Of a stretch of DNA of 20,530 bases, positions 7,761 to 15,403 are shown piece by piece. How positions within the stretch are numbered: the stretch's first letter is position 1; every line of letters begins with the position of its first letter. This DNA comes from an uncultured Erysipelotrichaceae bacterium. GTDB taxonomy: Bacteria > Bacillota_I > Bacilli_A > RF39 > UBA660. A program made the translations under genes and the position numbers. Under the pieces are notes generated by a model. The model was given only the letters and a program-made list of their open reading frames with translations. It was not told where the DNA came from and did not search any database. The stretch spans positions 1 through 20,530 of the forward strand of contig CACZQZ010000086.1 of the NCBI GenBank assembly GCA_902783405.1. The letters are read 5' to 3'.

Positions 7761-7787
7761 AAAAAACTAGATTTTTCTAGTCTTTTT
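7761..7787 (-). terminator. Terminator of the cvpA-family gene
   Basis: ACTAGA (7766-7771) pairs with TCTAGT (7776-7781) around a TTTT loop. Flanking A and T runs extend the stem. On the minus strand it is followed by TTTTTTATTTT. It lies 18 bases after the cvpA-family stop and only 26 bases before the rsmE start. Confidence 0.75.
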
Positions 7788-7804
7788 CAAAGAAAATAAT
7801 ACTT

Positions 7805-8512
7805 TTATATTTCATATTTTTCCAATACTTTATCTACTCCGTTTATCTCTATTTTATCTTCTTTTATTAATTTTTTTAATGATTCTTTAGAAATAATATG
7901 ATACTTTAAAAACAAATCAATGGTTTCTAAATGAAACTTCTCATCATTAAAATTATTTTTAAAAGATTTTTTTAGGTCAATAAACTCAGTAGTAACATCA
8001 TTATAATTTTGAATTTTATCACTTAGATATGGCGTATTATGTAAAATTTCTTTTTTTAATTTAGAATTTTGAATCACATCTGTATGAAAAACAGGCAAAT
8101 TTAATAAAAATAAAATCATAAATATAATCAAATAGCTTTCTAAAAGTCCTAAAATACCTCCTATAATTTTAGATGGTATGGTAAAGATAATCGTTAATTT
8201 AAGAACTTTGTCTAAAATCTTACTTACTTTTAAAATAATTTTAAATAAAATAAAAAATAAACTAAATAAAATAAGAAAAGCTATTCCTTCATAAAACAAA
8301 ATATTTAAAATACTTATACCATTTAATAATCCAAAAAAGTGAAAAAAAGGTAAATGTTCATATAAAAAAATAGACAAAATATTTTTAAGTGAAAAAGATA
8401 GTATCACAATACAAATCATACCAACTAAAGAAATAAAACTAGATATCATACCTCTTTTAAATCCTAATAAAAAGCCTAAAATCAAAAAAACTACAATAAT
8501 GATATCTACCAT
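7805..8512 (-). CDS. CvpA-family membrane protein
   Basis: This 235-residue integral membrane protein has about four hydrophobic helices in its first two-thirds. The opening VDIIIVVFLILGFLLGFKRG followed by MISSFISLVG matches the CvpA (colicin V production) family, where a Gly-x-x-x-Gly-rich first helix and the GxxRG turn are typical. A second signature, IPSKIIGGILGLLESYLIIF, is also family-like. The C-terminal 80 residues are hydrophilic and variable. CvpA relatives affect envelope stress tolerance and polysaccharide or toxin export, but the molecular activity is unresolved. The ribosome site AGGTGA is 7 bases before the ATG. It is divergently transcribed from rnhC; in Firmicutes cvpA (yshB) often neighbours rnhC, which supports the call. 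Confidence 0.85.
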   Translation of the reverse strand: MVDIIIVVFLILGFLLGFKRGMISSFISLVGMICIVILSFSLKNILSIFLYEHLPFFHFFGLLNGISILNILFYEGIAFLILFSLFFILFKIILKVSKILDKVLKLTIIFTIPSKIIGGILGLLESYLIIFMILFLLNLPVFHTDVIQNSKLKKEILHNTPYLSDKIQNYNDVTTEFIDLKKSFKNNFNDEKFHLETIDLFLKYHIISKESLKKLIKEDKIEINGVDKVLEKYEI

Positions 8513-8530
8513 AAATCTTCACCTATATTT

Positions 8531-8585
8531 ATTATACTAGAAAAAAGAAAAAAAAAGAAAGTTTTTTTAGAAATTATGTTACAAT
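8531..8585. promoter_or_regulatory. Divergent promoter region cvpA / rnhC
   Basis: Minus strand: TATAAT at 8531-8536, about 18 bases before the cvpA start. Plus strand: extended -10 TGTTACAAT (hexamer 8580-8585), about 18 bases before the rnhC GTG. Between them lies a purine-rich A/G tract. Neither side has a convincing -35 hexamer. Confidence 0.5.
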
Positions 8586-8603
8586 AATATTAGAGGTGAT
8601 TTT

Positions 8604-9548
8604 GTGACAATCTCATTTAAAGTAAGTGAAAATACGAAAGAAGAATTAATAAATTATTTTGAGGATAAAAAAAGGATAAAAACTCCTCCATACGCTATAT
8701 TCCAAGCAGATGAGGAAGATACTGTCGTAACTTTATATGAATCTGGAAAAGTTGTTTTTCAAGGAGTTAGTGCGGATATTGATGCTAATATGTGGAAACA
8801 AAGAGAAAGATATTTAAATCCTAATGTTCAAATTAAAGAAAAAAACAGTGAAAACAAAGAAAAAAAAGAAATTAATATTGATCCTAAAATCTATAATTCA
8901 TCCGCTATTGGTTCTGATGAAGTTGGAACAGGAGACTATTTTGGACCCATTGTAGTTACAGCTTCTTTTGTAAGTAAAGAAAATATTCCTTTTCTTGAAA
9001 GTTTAGGCGTTAAAGATTCTAAAAAAATGACTGATGAAAAAATACTAGAAGTCGTTCCTAAACTAATTAAAAAAATACCTTATCATTCTATTATTTTACA
9101 TAATAAAGAATATAATGAAAAATATTCAAATGATATTAATATGAATAAAATTAAAGCAATTCTTCATAATAAAGCTTTGTTTGAAATGAAAAGTAAAGGT
9201 TTTTCTTATGACTATATTATAGTCGATGAATTTGCACAGAAATACGTATATTTTAATTACTTAAAAGATATTCCAAATGTAGTTCGTGATATTACCTTTT
9301 TAACTAAAGGAGAGGATAAATCTTTAGCAGTTGCCACATCATCTTTAATTAGTAGATATATTTTTATAAAAGAATTTATAAAATTGGGTGAAAGTGTAAA
9401 CACTAAACTACCTAAAGGAGCTAGTAATCTAGTTGATGATGTAGCATTTAAAATCGCGCAAGAATACGGTTTTGAAAAATTAAGTGAACTTGTAAAACTT
9501 AATTTTAAAAACACAGATAAAGTAAAAGAAAAAATGAATGGGGTTTAA
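8604..9548 (+). CDS. rnhC: Ribonuclease HIII
   Basis: RNase HIII cleaves the RNA strand of RNA-DNA hybrids, clearing R-loops and primers. It is typical of Firmicutes. The 314 residues contain an N-terminal TBP-like substrate-binding domain (about 1-75), with TPPYAIFQADEEDTVVTLYESGKVVFQG. A Lys/Glu linker and an RNase H fold follow. Active-site residues are visible as D105 and E106 in GSDEVGTGDYFGP and D208 in IVDEFAQ; KDSKKMTD and SLAVATSSLISRY are also characteristic. The start is GTG, chosen because AGAGGTGA lies just upstream and the domain begins at once. It is divergent from the cvpA-family gene. Confidence 0.96.
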   Translation: MTISFKVSENTKEELINYFEDKKRIKTPPYAIFQADEEDTVVTLYESGKVVFQGVSADIDANMWKQRERYLNPNVQIKEKNSENKEKKEINIDPKIYNSSAIGSDEVGTGDYFGPIVVTASFVSKENIPFLESLGVKDSKKMTDEKILEVVPKLIKKIPYHSIILHNKEYNEKYSNDINMNKIKAILHNKALFEMKSKGFSYDYIIVDEFAQKYVYFNYLKDIPNVVRDITFLTKGEDKSLAVATSSLISRYIFIKEFIKLGESVNTKLPKGASNLVDDVAFKIAQEYGFEKLSELVKLNFKNTDKVKEKMNGV

Positions 9549-9551
9549 TTT

Positions 9552-9580
9552 TTGCTTATTTCACCTTTTCATGATATAAT
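9552..9580 (+). promoter_or_regulatory. Promoter of the femX-like gene
   Basis: TTGCTT (9552-9557), a 17-base spacer, then TATAAT (9575-9580), preceded by TG to give an extended -10 (TGATATAAT). It is one of the two best promoter matches in the window and starts just after the rnhC stop codon. Confidence 0.8.
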
Positions 9581-9603
9581 GATTTAGTTGAAAGGAGAAG
9601 TTT

Positions 9604-10851
9604 ATGTATATAAAAGAATTAAGTAAGGAAGAGTTTGATAACTTTTGTGCTAATTTTATTCAATCATCTGTTTATCAAACATCAGAATATGCTAGTGCGA
9701 TGAAAACACAAGGATTTACACCGATGTTTATAGGGCTTATTGATGATAAAAACTATATTGTTGCCACTTCTCTTTTACTAATTGAAAAAAAATATGGTTT
9801 TAAATATGCGTATGCTCCTAGAGGTTTCTTACTAGATTACACTAATTTTTCATTATTTGAACAGTTTACTACTCTATTAAAGAAATATTTAGGGAAAAAG
9901 GATATTATCGCTGTTAAAATATGTCCAATGATTGTGAAAACAATATATGATGTTAAAAATAATGTAAAAATGGAAAACAAAATGTCAGAAGAATTCATGG
10001 AAGAATTTAAGAAACTAGGATATTTTCATTTAGGTTTCAATAATAACTTTGAAGCATTAAAGCCAAGACACGAAGGAATCTTAGACATAAGTATTCCTTA
10101 CTATGAAATATTTAACAGTTTCCCAAAAAGTTTGCGAACAAAAATAAGATCTGCTATTACAAGAGGTGTATCTATTTATAGAGGAAATGAATATAATTTA
10201 GAAAATTTATATTTTCAGACACAAAAGAAATATAAAAGAAATTTGAAATATTTTGAAAGTTGTTATTCTTCTTTCGGAAGTAGTTTAGAATACTATTTTA
10301 CAAAATTAGATACTGAAAAATACTTAACTGTTATCAAAAAAGAATACGAAAAGCAAGAACAAATCGTTCATTATTTAGATCAAAATATTTTAAGTAAAGC
10401 GAATAAAAATAAAACAAATTTAATCCAGAAAAAAATAAAGGCAACACAAAAATTTGATGAAATCAAAAAGAAATTAATTAAAGCAACAGATCTATTAAAA
10501 GAAAATCCCAATGGAGCTATTACATCTGCTATTATTGTTGTTAAAAACAGAGATACCGTTTATTTATTTATGGATGGACATAATAAAAAATTTAAAGAAT
10601 TTAATTCCAAACAACTTCTTATTTGGACATTAATTGAAAAATACAACCGTTTAGGATTTAAATATTTTAATCTTGGTGGGATGACTAGTATTCTAGATGA
10701 AAATAGTAAATTTAAGGGTTTAAATCAATTTAAATTAAATTTTGGATGTAAATGTTACGAATATATCGGTGATTTCGAATTGGTAACAAATAATGCTTTA
10801 TATTTCATGTATCGTAATTCAGCACCCATTAGATCTATTTTAAAAAGATAA
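9604..10851 (+). CDS. FemABX-family lipid II aminoacyltransferase
   Basis: Fem transferases use aminoacyl-tRNA to add bridge amino acids to the lysine of lipid II at the inner membrane face. The 415 residues show the family layout. A first GNAT-like subdomain (SSVYQTSEYASAMKTQGF, YAYAPRGFLLDY) is followed by SLRTKIRSAITRGVSIYRG. A helical coiled-coil arm spans about residues 240-300. The second GNAT subdomain holds YLFMDGHNKKF and ends with KYFNLGGMTSI, FKLNFGCKCYEYIGDFELV and LYFMYR. FemX/MurM-type first-residue addition is likely, but the amino acid cannot be read from sequence. AAAGGAG precedes the ATG. It has its own promoter and a strong terminator. The lack of a second copy suggests a single-residue bridge, which is an inference. 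Confidence 0.9.
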   Translation: MYIKELSKEEFDNFCANFIQSSVYQTSEYASAMKTQGFTPMFIGLIDDKNYIVATSLLLIEKKYGFKYAYAPRGFLLDYTNFSLFEQFTTLLKKYLGKKDIIAVKICPMIVKTIYDVKNNVKMENKMSEEFMEEFKKLGYFHLGFNNNFEALKPRHEGILDISIPYYEIFNSFPKSLRTKIRSAITRGVSIYRGNEYNLENLYFQTQKKYKRNLKYFESCYSSFGSSLEYYFTKLDTEKYLTVIKKEYEKQEQIVHYLDQNILSKANKNKTNLIQKKIKATQKFDEIKKKLIKATDLLKENPNGAITSAIIVVKNRDTVYLFMDGHNKKFKEFNSKQLLIWTLIEKYNRLGFKYFNLGGMTSILDENSKFKGLNQFKLNFGCKCYEYIGDFELVTNNALYFMYRNSAPIRSILKR

Positions 10852-10874
10852 AAGAATCTTACGATTCTTTTTTT
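10851..10874. terminator. Bidirectional terminator between femX-like and yidD
   Basis: AAAGAATC (10851-10858) and GATTCTTT (10863-10870) form a perfect 8-bp stem with a TTAC loop and a T-tail to 10874. On the plus strand it begins at the last base of the femX-like stop codon. On the minus strand it includes the yidD stop codon and is followed by TTTTATCTTTTT. Confidence 0.88.
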
Positions 10875-11077
10875 GGTACTGGATCATATCCTTTTCCACC
10901 AAAAGGATTACATCTAAGGATTCTTTTAATGCCAAGTATTAAGCCTTTTAATGTTCCATGAGTTTCCAAAGCTTCTATCATATAATTAGAGCAGGACGGT
11001 GTATACCTACACATACTATGCCATGGCCCAGGAATTTTTTGATATAAGTGAATAATTGAAATTATTATTTTTTTCAT
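10859..11077 (-). CDS. yidD: Membrane protein insertion efficiency factor YidD
   Basis: YidD is a small inner-face membrane protein that helps YidC/SecYEG insertion. All 72 residues match the family: an amphipathic hydrophobic N-terminus (KKIIISIIHLYQK), then CRYTPSCSNYMIEALETHG, KGLILGIKRILRCNPF and GGKGYDPVP with its three conserved cysteines. No Shine-Dalgarno sequence is visible, and the start lies only 4 bases after the T-tail of the upstream terminator hairpin. Translation is therefore presumably weak or dependent on readthrough from the Hpt-REC gene. It is usually near rpmH-rnpA-yidC, but here it stands alone, as in many Firmicutes. Confidence 0.95.
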   Translation of the reverse strand: MKKIIISIIHLYQKIPGPWHSMCRYTPSCSNYMIEALETHGTLKGLILGIKRILRCNPFGGKGYDPVPKKES

Positions 11078-11080
11078 AGA

Positions 11081-11107
11081 AAGAAAATTTCCACTTTAGT
11101 GGAAATT
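11081..11107 (-). terminator. Terminator of the Hpt-REC gene
   Basis: AATTTCCAC (11086-11094) and GTGGAAATT (11099-11107) form a perfect 9-bp stem with a 4-base loop. It spans the Hpt-REC stop codon and is followed on the minus strand by TTTTCTTTC. yidD begins immediately after it. Confidence 0.8.
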
Positions 11108-11860
11108 AATCATCGAAGTAACTGCTCTTTTAATATCTCTCTCATTAAAAGGTTTAGTAACTACATCAACAATGGAATATTCAAATGCATGTTGTGCAGT
11201 TTCTTTGCTATCATCACCTGTTATAATTACAACAGGTATTTTTGTAAATAAATTATGATCTCTAAAGTAACGAAGTACTTCAAATCCATTTACATTAGGC
11301 ATATTTAAGTCTAATAACATTCCATATAAATCTTCATAATTGGCAACAGCACTTATAGCTTCTGCACCATCAGCAGCACCAATAACCTCAAATTCATCTT
11401 TAAATATTTTACCAATCAAATTCCGAATAATATTTGAATCATCTACAATCAATATTTTTTTATCACTAGAAACAGTTGGTTCTTCAACTTTTCTATTATT
11501 TTCTTTTCCTAAGTATTTATAAATAATATCAATTGCTTTGTTAAGTTCATCCATTAATTCATCAAAATGATCATAAACATAAACGATATTTCCTTCTTTA
11601 CTCTTCGTTTCATGATCAAAAAATAAATCTGCTAAATGATCAAATCCCAAATATCTTGAATCACTTTTTAAAGAATGCACAACAATTGAATAGTTATTCA
11701 TATCAGCTACTTCTTTATATGTTTTTAACTCTTTTATCTTTTTATCAATTGTATCCAAAAAATCTTCTATTGTCGCATCATATGTTTCCATATCTCCAAA
11801 TAATTCTAAGCTTTTTGTTAAATTAACACCATTATCTGTTAAAATTTTCACATCTCTCAT
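11096..11860 (-). CDS. Hpt-receiver phosphorelay protein
   Basis: This 254-residue two-domain signalling protein carries phosphotransfer modules without a kinase or DNA-binding domain. Residues 10-115 form a four-helix Hpt domain with VHSLKSDSRYLGF, so H62 is the probable phosphorylated histidine, and LADLFFDHE follows as in other Hpt proteins. After a linker, residues 134-254 are a CheY-like receiver: KKILIVDD (D140, D141), phospho-acceptor D184 in MLLDLNMP, T214 in VVIITGDD and K236 in VTKPF. It could act as a phosphorelay shuttle or a stand-alone output protein. No histidine kinase lies nearby. The ribosome site AAAGGATG precedes the ATG. Confidence in the domains is high; the role is unknown. 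Confidence 0.88.
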   Translation of the reverse strand: MRDVKILTDNGVNLTKSLELFGDMETYDATIEDFLDTIDKKIKELKTYKEVADMNNYSIVVHSLKSDSRYLGFDHLADLFFDHETKSKEGNIVYVYDHFDELMDELNKAIDIIYKYLGKENNRKVEEPTVSSDKKILIVDDSNIIRNLIGKIFKDEFEVIGAADGAEAISAVANYEDLYGMLLDLNMPNVNGFEVLRYFRDHNLFTKIPVVIITGDDSKETAQHAFEYSIVDVVTKPFNERDIKRAVTSMINFH

Positions 11861-11881
11861 TCATATCCCATCCTTTCTATA

Positions 11882-11890
11882 ATTATAACA
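11882..11890 (-). promoter_or_regulatory. Extended -10 promoter of the Hpt-REC gene
   Basis: TGTTATAAT on the minus strand (hexamer 11882-11887) lies about 22 bases upstream of the start codon. The -35 position is weak (CGTAAA). Confidence 0.55.
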
Positions 11891-11970
11891 TAGTTTTTTT
11901 TATTTTTACGTTTTTTTTTTACTATTTACATTTTTTTTGTAAAGCTTAAGCAAAAAAACAATTATTTTGA

Positions 11971-12001
11971 TATAAAAATATCCCTATAAAAACAGGGATA
12001 T
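11971..12001 (-). terminator. Terminator of the pilin/DUF285 gene
   Basis: ATATCCCT (11978-11985) pairs with AGGGATAT (11994-12001) around an 8-base loop. On the minus strand it is followed by TTTTATA. It begins 3 bases after the stop codon. Confidence 0.82.
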
Positions 12002-12004
12002 GGT

Positions 12005-12985
12005 TTATGCTGGTCGTCTTAATAATGTATATAATTCATTAAGGCTACATTCAATATCACTACATTCAGTAACAGGATTACTATATGATAAATGATTAGC
12101 GTCAAATATACTATACATATTCAATGAATCTTCATCAACATCAGCAAATAATTGTTCTAAATCAATTGTAGAAAGTTTACCATCGTTATGAAATAAATAA
12201 GACATATTTGTTGTATTACTTTTATCAAAGTTATCTAAACTACTAATTTCTCTTAAATTTACAAAATCTTGAAACATCGTCGATAAATTTTCATTAGCAA
12301 CTACACCACCAGTAGCACCAATACGTAAAGTGTATGTTTTTCCATCATCATTTGGAATAATATATGCCATAACACTTTGATTTTGTGCCTCTGAAACGTC
12401 AATTGCCGATTGCGCTGATGCTTCATCTGGAGGTCTTTTATCATTGGCAAACATTACATCAGTGATTGCATCTTTATATTTTCTATCACTATTTACATTA
12501 ATAGGTGACTCAAGCGCAAGATAAAAGTCAGGTCCTGGTACTATAACACGAGATCCTTGAACAGAACTTAAACTACAGCCATCATAAACATAATTTGAAA
12601 CTGTAATCGTATTTTTTCCAACATCTTTTGTAGCACACCATTTTTCGTTATGTATAGCAAGGTAACTAGAACCTTCAGATGTAAACTTAATCTCTCCATG
12701 TAAATTACCAGTCCCAGCAGAATCCAATACATAACCACTACTGTCTTCTATTTTATTTCCCTGTACCACATATGATAAAGTACGAAAATGATTTCTAGAA
12801 TTATTATCCTCAGCCAGTTTAAGCATACTCTTAACATTCGCTAGGAAAGTATTCTTTTGAGCTTCTTCTAATCTTTTTAATATGTTAGGTGTAATGATTA
12901 CAGCAATAATACCTATCAAAAGAATAACTGCCAATACCTCAATTAACGTAAAAGCTTTTTTATTCCTATTTTTCAATCTCCTCAT
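12005..12985 (-). CDS. Type IV pilin-like protein with a DUF285/BspA-like surface module
   Basis: The N-terminus is a textbook class III/prepilin signal: NRNKKA then FTLIEVLAVILLIGIIAVII, with F12 and E16 as the +1 Phe and Glu5. It should be cut by a prepilin peptidase and carry a long hydrophobic pilin helix. A middle region (about 60-145) has SYLAIHNEKWC and a later Cys, the same module as in the smaller protein at 4763-5164. The C-terminal half (about 170-300) contains VMAYIIPNDDGKTYTLRIGA, then NFDKSNTTNMSYLF, which matches DUF285/BspA-like surface repeats found in Bacteroides, Mycoplasma and Firmicutes adhesins. A pilus-tip or surface adhesin role is inferred. No pilus motor or prepilin peptidase gene lies in the window. 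The start has an AGAGG site 8 bases upstream. Confidence 0.88.
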   Translation of the reverse strand: MRRLKNRNKKAFTLIEVLAVILLIGIIAVIITPNILKRLEEAQKNTFLANVKSMLKLAEDNNSRNHFRTLSYVVQGNKIEDSSGYVLDSAGTGNLHGEIKFTSEGSSYLAIHNEKWCATKDVGKNTITVSNYVYDGCSLSSVQGSRVIVPGPDFYLALESPINVNSDRKYKDAITDVMFANDKRPPDEASAQSAIDVSEAQNQSVMAYIIPNDDGKTYTLRIGATGGVVANENLSTMFQDFVNLREISSLDNFDKSNTTNMSYLFHNDGKLSTIDLEQLFADVDEDSLNMYSIFDANHLSYSNPVTECSDIECSLNELYTLLRRPA

Positions 12986-13016
12986 TTACAACCCTCTACT
13001 TTCTACTATTAAATTT

Positions 13017-13025
13017 ATTATATCA
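13017..13025 (-). promoter_or_regulatory. Extended -10 promoter of the pilin/DUF285 gene
   Basis: TGATATAAT on the minus strand (hexamer 13017-13022) lies about 31 bases upstream of the start. A weak -35 (TATTCA) stands 17 bases further up. Confidence 0.55.
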
Positions 13026-13062
13026 TATTTTTTCTATAATGAATATTTTTTTTATTTTTTTG

Positions 13063-13086
13063 TAAAAAAAAAAGAACTCTCGTTCT
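13063..13086 (-). terminator. Terminator of clpC
   Basis: AGAAC and GTTCT (13073-13077 and 13082-13086) form a short stem with a GAGA tetraloop. Ten uridines follow on the minus strand. The stem overlaps the clpC stop codon. The stem is short but the U-tract is excellent. Confidence 0.8.
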
Positions 13087-15367
13087 AAATTTTAATCATA
13101 GCTTGATTTTCCTTATTTTTATCATTTATTAAATCATAAACAATTTTACTTTCTAATTTGCTTTTGATAATTTTTTTAACTTTTCTTGCTCCATATTGTT
13201 CATAATCTGATAAATCTAATATTTCTTTTTCAATTTTTGAATCAATCATAATATTTGGATACTTTTGTTTTAGTTTTTTACATTCTTTTTTAATAATTTC
13301 TTTCATATATTCCTTGGTAAGTGGCTTAAATTCAACTATGTCATCAACCCTATTTATAAATGGAATTTCAAATGTTTCATTTAATTTACTAACAGTCTTT
13401 GTATTTTGCTGAAAACCAATATTTTGATTTAAAAAACCTACATTAGACGTCATAATAATAATTACATGATTAAAATAAATAATATTTCCTTTGGAATCCT
13501 TAATTTTACTATCATCCAAAATTTGATAAAATAAATTTAAAACTGAACTATGCGCTTTTTCTATTTCATCTAAAATTAAAACGGAATTTGGTTTATTTTT
13601 AATTTCTTCAAAAATATTCGTATAACTTTCATAGCCAACGTATCCTGGAGGAGAACCAATTAACTTACTAACACTATGACTTTCTGAAAATTCACTCATA
13701 TCAAGTTTAATAATATTTTTTTCACCAACAAAATTTCTAGCAAAAATTTTAGATAATTCTGTTTTTCCGACACCTGATGGTCCAGTAAAAAGAATAGAGT
13801 AACATTTATGATCTGTATATCCTAATTTTATTTTCATAGCAATTTTCATTAAACTTTCAATTGCATCATCTTCTCCAATAATATTCGTTTGCAAATTTTT
13901 TCTTAATGTTTGAATAATTTTTTTATTATCTTTTAATATTTCATATACTGGTATTGCTGTTTTTTCGCTTATGGTAAGCGCTACGTCCTTTATACATACT
14001 TCTTTTTTATGTTCATAAAGATATATTTCTAAAGTATTTAATTTGCTTACAAGTTTATTTTCTTTTGCTTTATAAAATGATGCCAAATCAAAATCATGAG
14101 TCATAATAGCCTTTTTTTTAAGCTTAATTACTTCTTGTAATTCATGACTAATTTTATCATAATTTATTCTTTCTTTCGACTCTTTTAATCTTACTTTAGC
14201 GCACACTTCATCTAAAACATCGATACTTCTATCTGGTTCTTTTCGGTCATAAATATATTTACTAGACATATTTATAATGGCATCTATTAAATTTGATTTA
14301 ATAATTACTTGATGGTATTTTTCATAAATAGGTTTTATTTTATTTAAAATTTCCTTTAATTTTTCTTTAGAAGGTTCTTCAATGATGATTTTTTGAAATC
14401 TTCTTTCTAGAGCTTTATCATTTTCAATAAACGTTTTGTATTCGCTTATAGTTGTAGCGCCAATACATTTCATTTTTCCTCTGGCAAGTGCTGGTTTAAA
14501 AATATTAGAAGCATCAATAGCGCCTTCAGCTCCACCAGCTCCTACTATAGTATGAACTTCATCGATAAATAAAATGATATCATCATTTTCTTCTAATTCA
14601 GAAATAATTTTGCGAATTCTTTCTTCAAATTCTCCTCTATACTTTGTTCCAGCTATAGCACAGGCCATATCCAAACTAATAATGGTTTTATTTTTTAGAA
14701 AATCGGGAACTTCTCCTTCAACAATTCTTCTTGCAAGTTCTTCGGCAATAGCTGTTTTACCGACACCTGCCTCCCCAATTAAAAGAGGATTATTTTTATT
14801 TTTACGTGATAATATTTCAAGTATTTTTTGAATTTCTTGCTCTCTTCCAATAGCTGGATCTATCAGTTTATTCTCTGCTTTTTGATTTAAATTCGTTCCA
14901 AATTCTAATAGAAACAATTTTTTATTTTTTTTCTTTTTTTTGGGAATTAATTTATAAGAAAACTTTTGATATAATGTATCAATTGGAATTCCCATTCCTA
15001 TTAAAATACGTATTGCTACCCCTTCTCCTTCTTCTAAAAGGCTAGAAAATAAATGTTCGATAGTAACAATATTATGATTATTTTCTTTACTATCTAAAAT
15101 AGCATTTTCTATAATTCTTTTAAGTAATGGAGTATACAAAAAATATGGATTTTCTTTTTCACCAACTCCTAAAATTGAAATAACTTCTTTTTTTACATTA
15201 TCATAATTTATTTTTTGATGATTTAACTCTTCAGATACAACATTTTTATCTTTTAAAATTCCAAGTAATAAATGTTCACTACTAACATAAGGATGCTTTA
15301 ATTCTTTCATTTCAATTTTTGCAAGAGAAAGAACTTTTCTAGCTTCTTCTGTAAAATTTCCAAACAT
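13085..15367 (-). CDS. clpC: ATP-dependent chaperone ClpC (Hsp100, ClpP partner)
   Basis: ClpC unfolds substrates and feeds them to ClpP. The 760 residues show the complete order. A Clp-N double repeat (about 1-140) is followed by AAA-1 with Walker A GEAGVGKT (198-205) and Walker B IILFIDEVHTIVGAGG. A UVR-like M-domain (ITYPE: HDFDLASFYKAKENKL, about 425-440) comes next. AAA-2 has GPSGVGKT (about 530), VLILDEIEKAH and GYVGYE, and a C-terminal D2-small domain closes the protein. I chose the ATG at 15367 (MFGNFTEEARKV), which is the family N-terminus and has AGGAGG 6 bases upstream; an in-frame ATG at 15382 would read through that site. No ctsR, mcsA or mcsB lies upstream. Instead a Cse60-like gene sits 36 bases upstream. 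Confidence 0.96.
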   Translation of the reverse strand: MFGNFTEEARKVLSLAKIEMKELKHPYVSSEHLLLGILKDKNVVSEELNHQKINYDNVKKEVISILGVGEKENPYFLYTPLLKRIIENAILDSKENNHNIVTIEHLFSSLLEEGEGVAIRILIGMGIPIDTLYQKFSYKLIPKKKKKNKKLFLLEFGTNLNQKAENKLIDPAIGREQEIQKILEILSRKNKNNPLLIGEAGVGKTAIAEELARRIVEGEVPDFLKNKTIISLDMACAIAGTKYRGEFEERIRKIISELEENDDIILFIDEVHTIVGAGGAEGAIDASNIFKPALARGKMKCIGATTISEYKTFIENDKALERRFQKIIIEEPSKEKLKEILNKIKPIYEKYHQVIIKSNLIDAIINMSSKYIYDRKEPDRSIDVLDEVCAKVRLKESKERINYDKISHELQEVIKLKKKAIMTHDFDLASFYKAKENKLVSKLNTLEIYLYEHKKEVCIKDVALTISEKTAIPVYEILKDNKKIIQTLRKNLQTNIIGEDDAIESLMKIAMKIKLGYTDHKCYSILFTGPSGVGKTELSKIFARNFVGEKNIIKLDMSEFSESHSVSKLIGSPPGYVGYESYTNIFEEIKNKPNSVLILDEIEKAHSSVLNLFYQILDDSKIKDSKGNIIYFNHVIIIMTSNVGFLNQNIGFQQNTKTVSKLNETFEIPFINRVDDIVEFKPLTKEYMKEIIKKECKKLKQKYPNIMIDSKIEKEILDLSDYEQYGARKVKKIIKSKLESKIVYDLINDKNKENQAMIKI

Positions 15368-15403
15368 ATTTTTCCTCCTCATTTCATTATGATTTTGTTT
15401 TTT

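Noticed and set aside
15382..15382. Upstream in-frame start for clpC at 15382
   Set aside because: It would place the AGGAGG site inside the coding sequence; the ATG at 15367 begins the family N-terminus with a good spacing.
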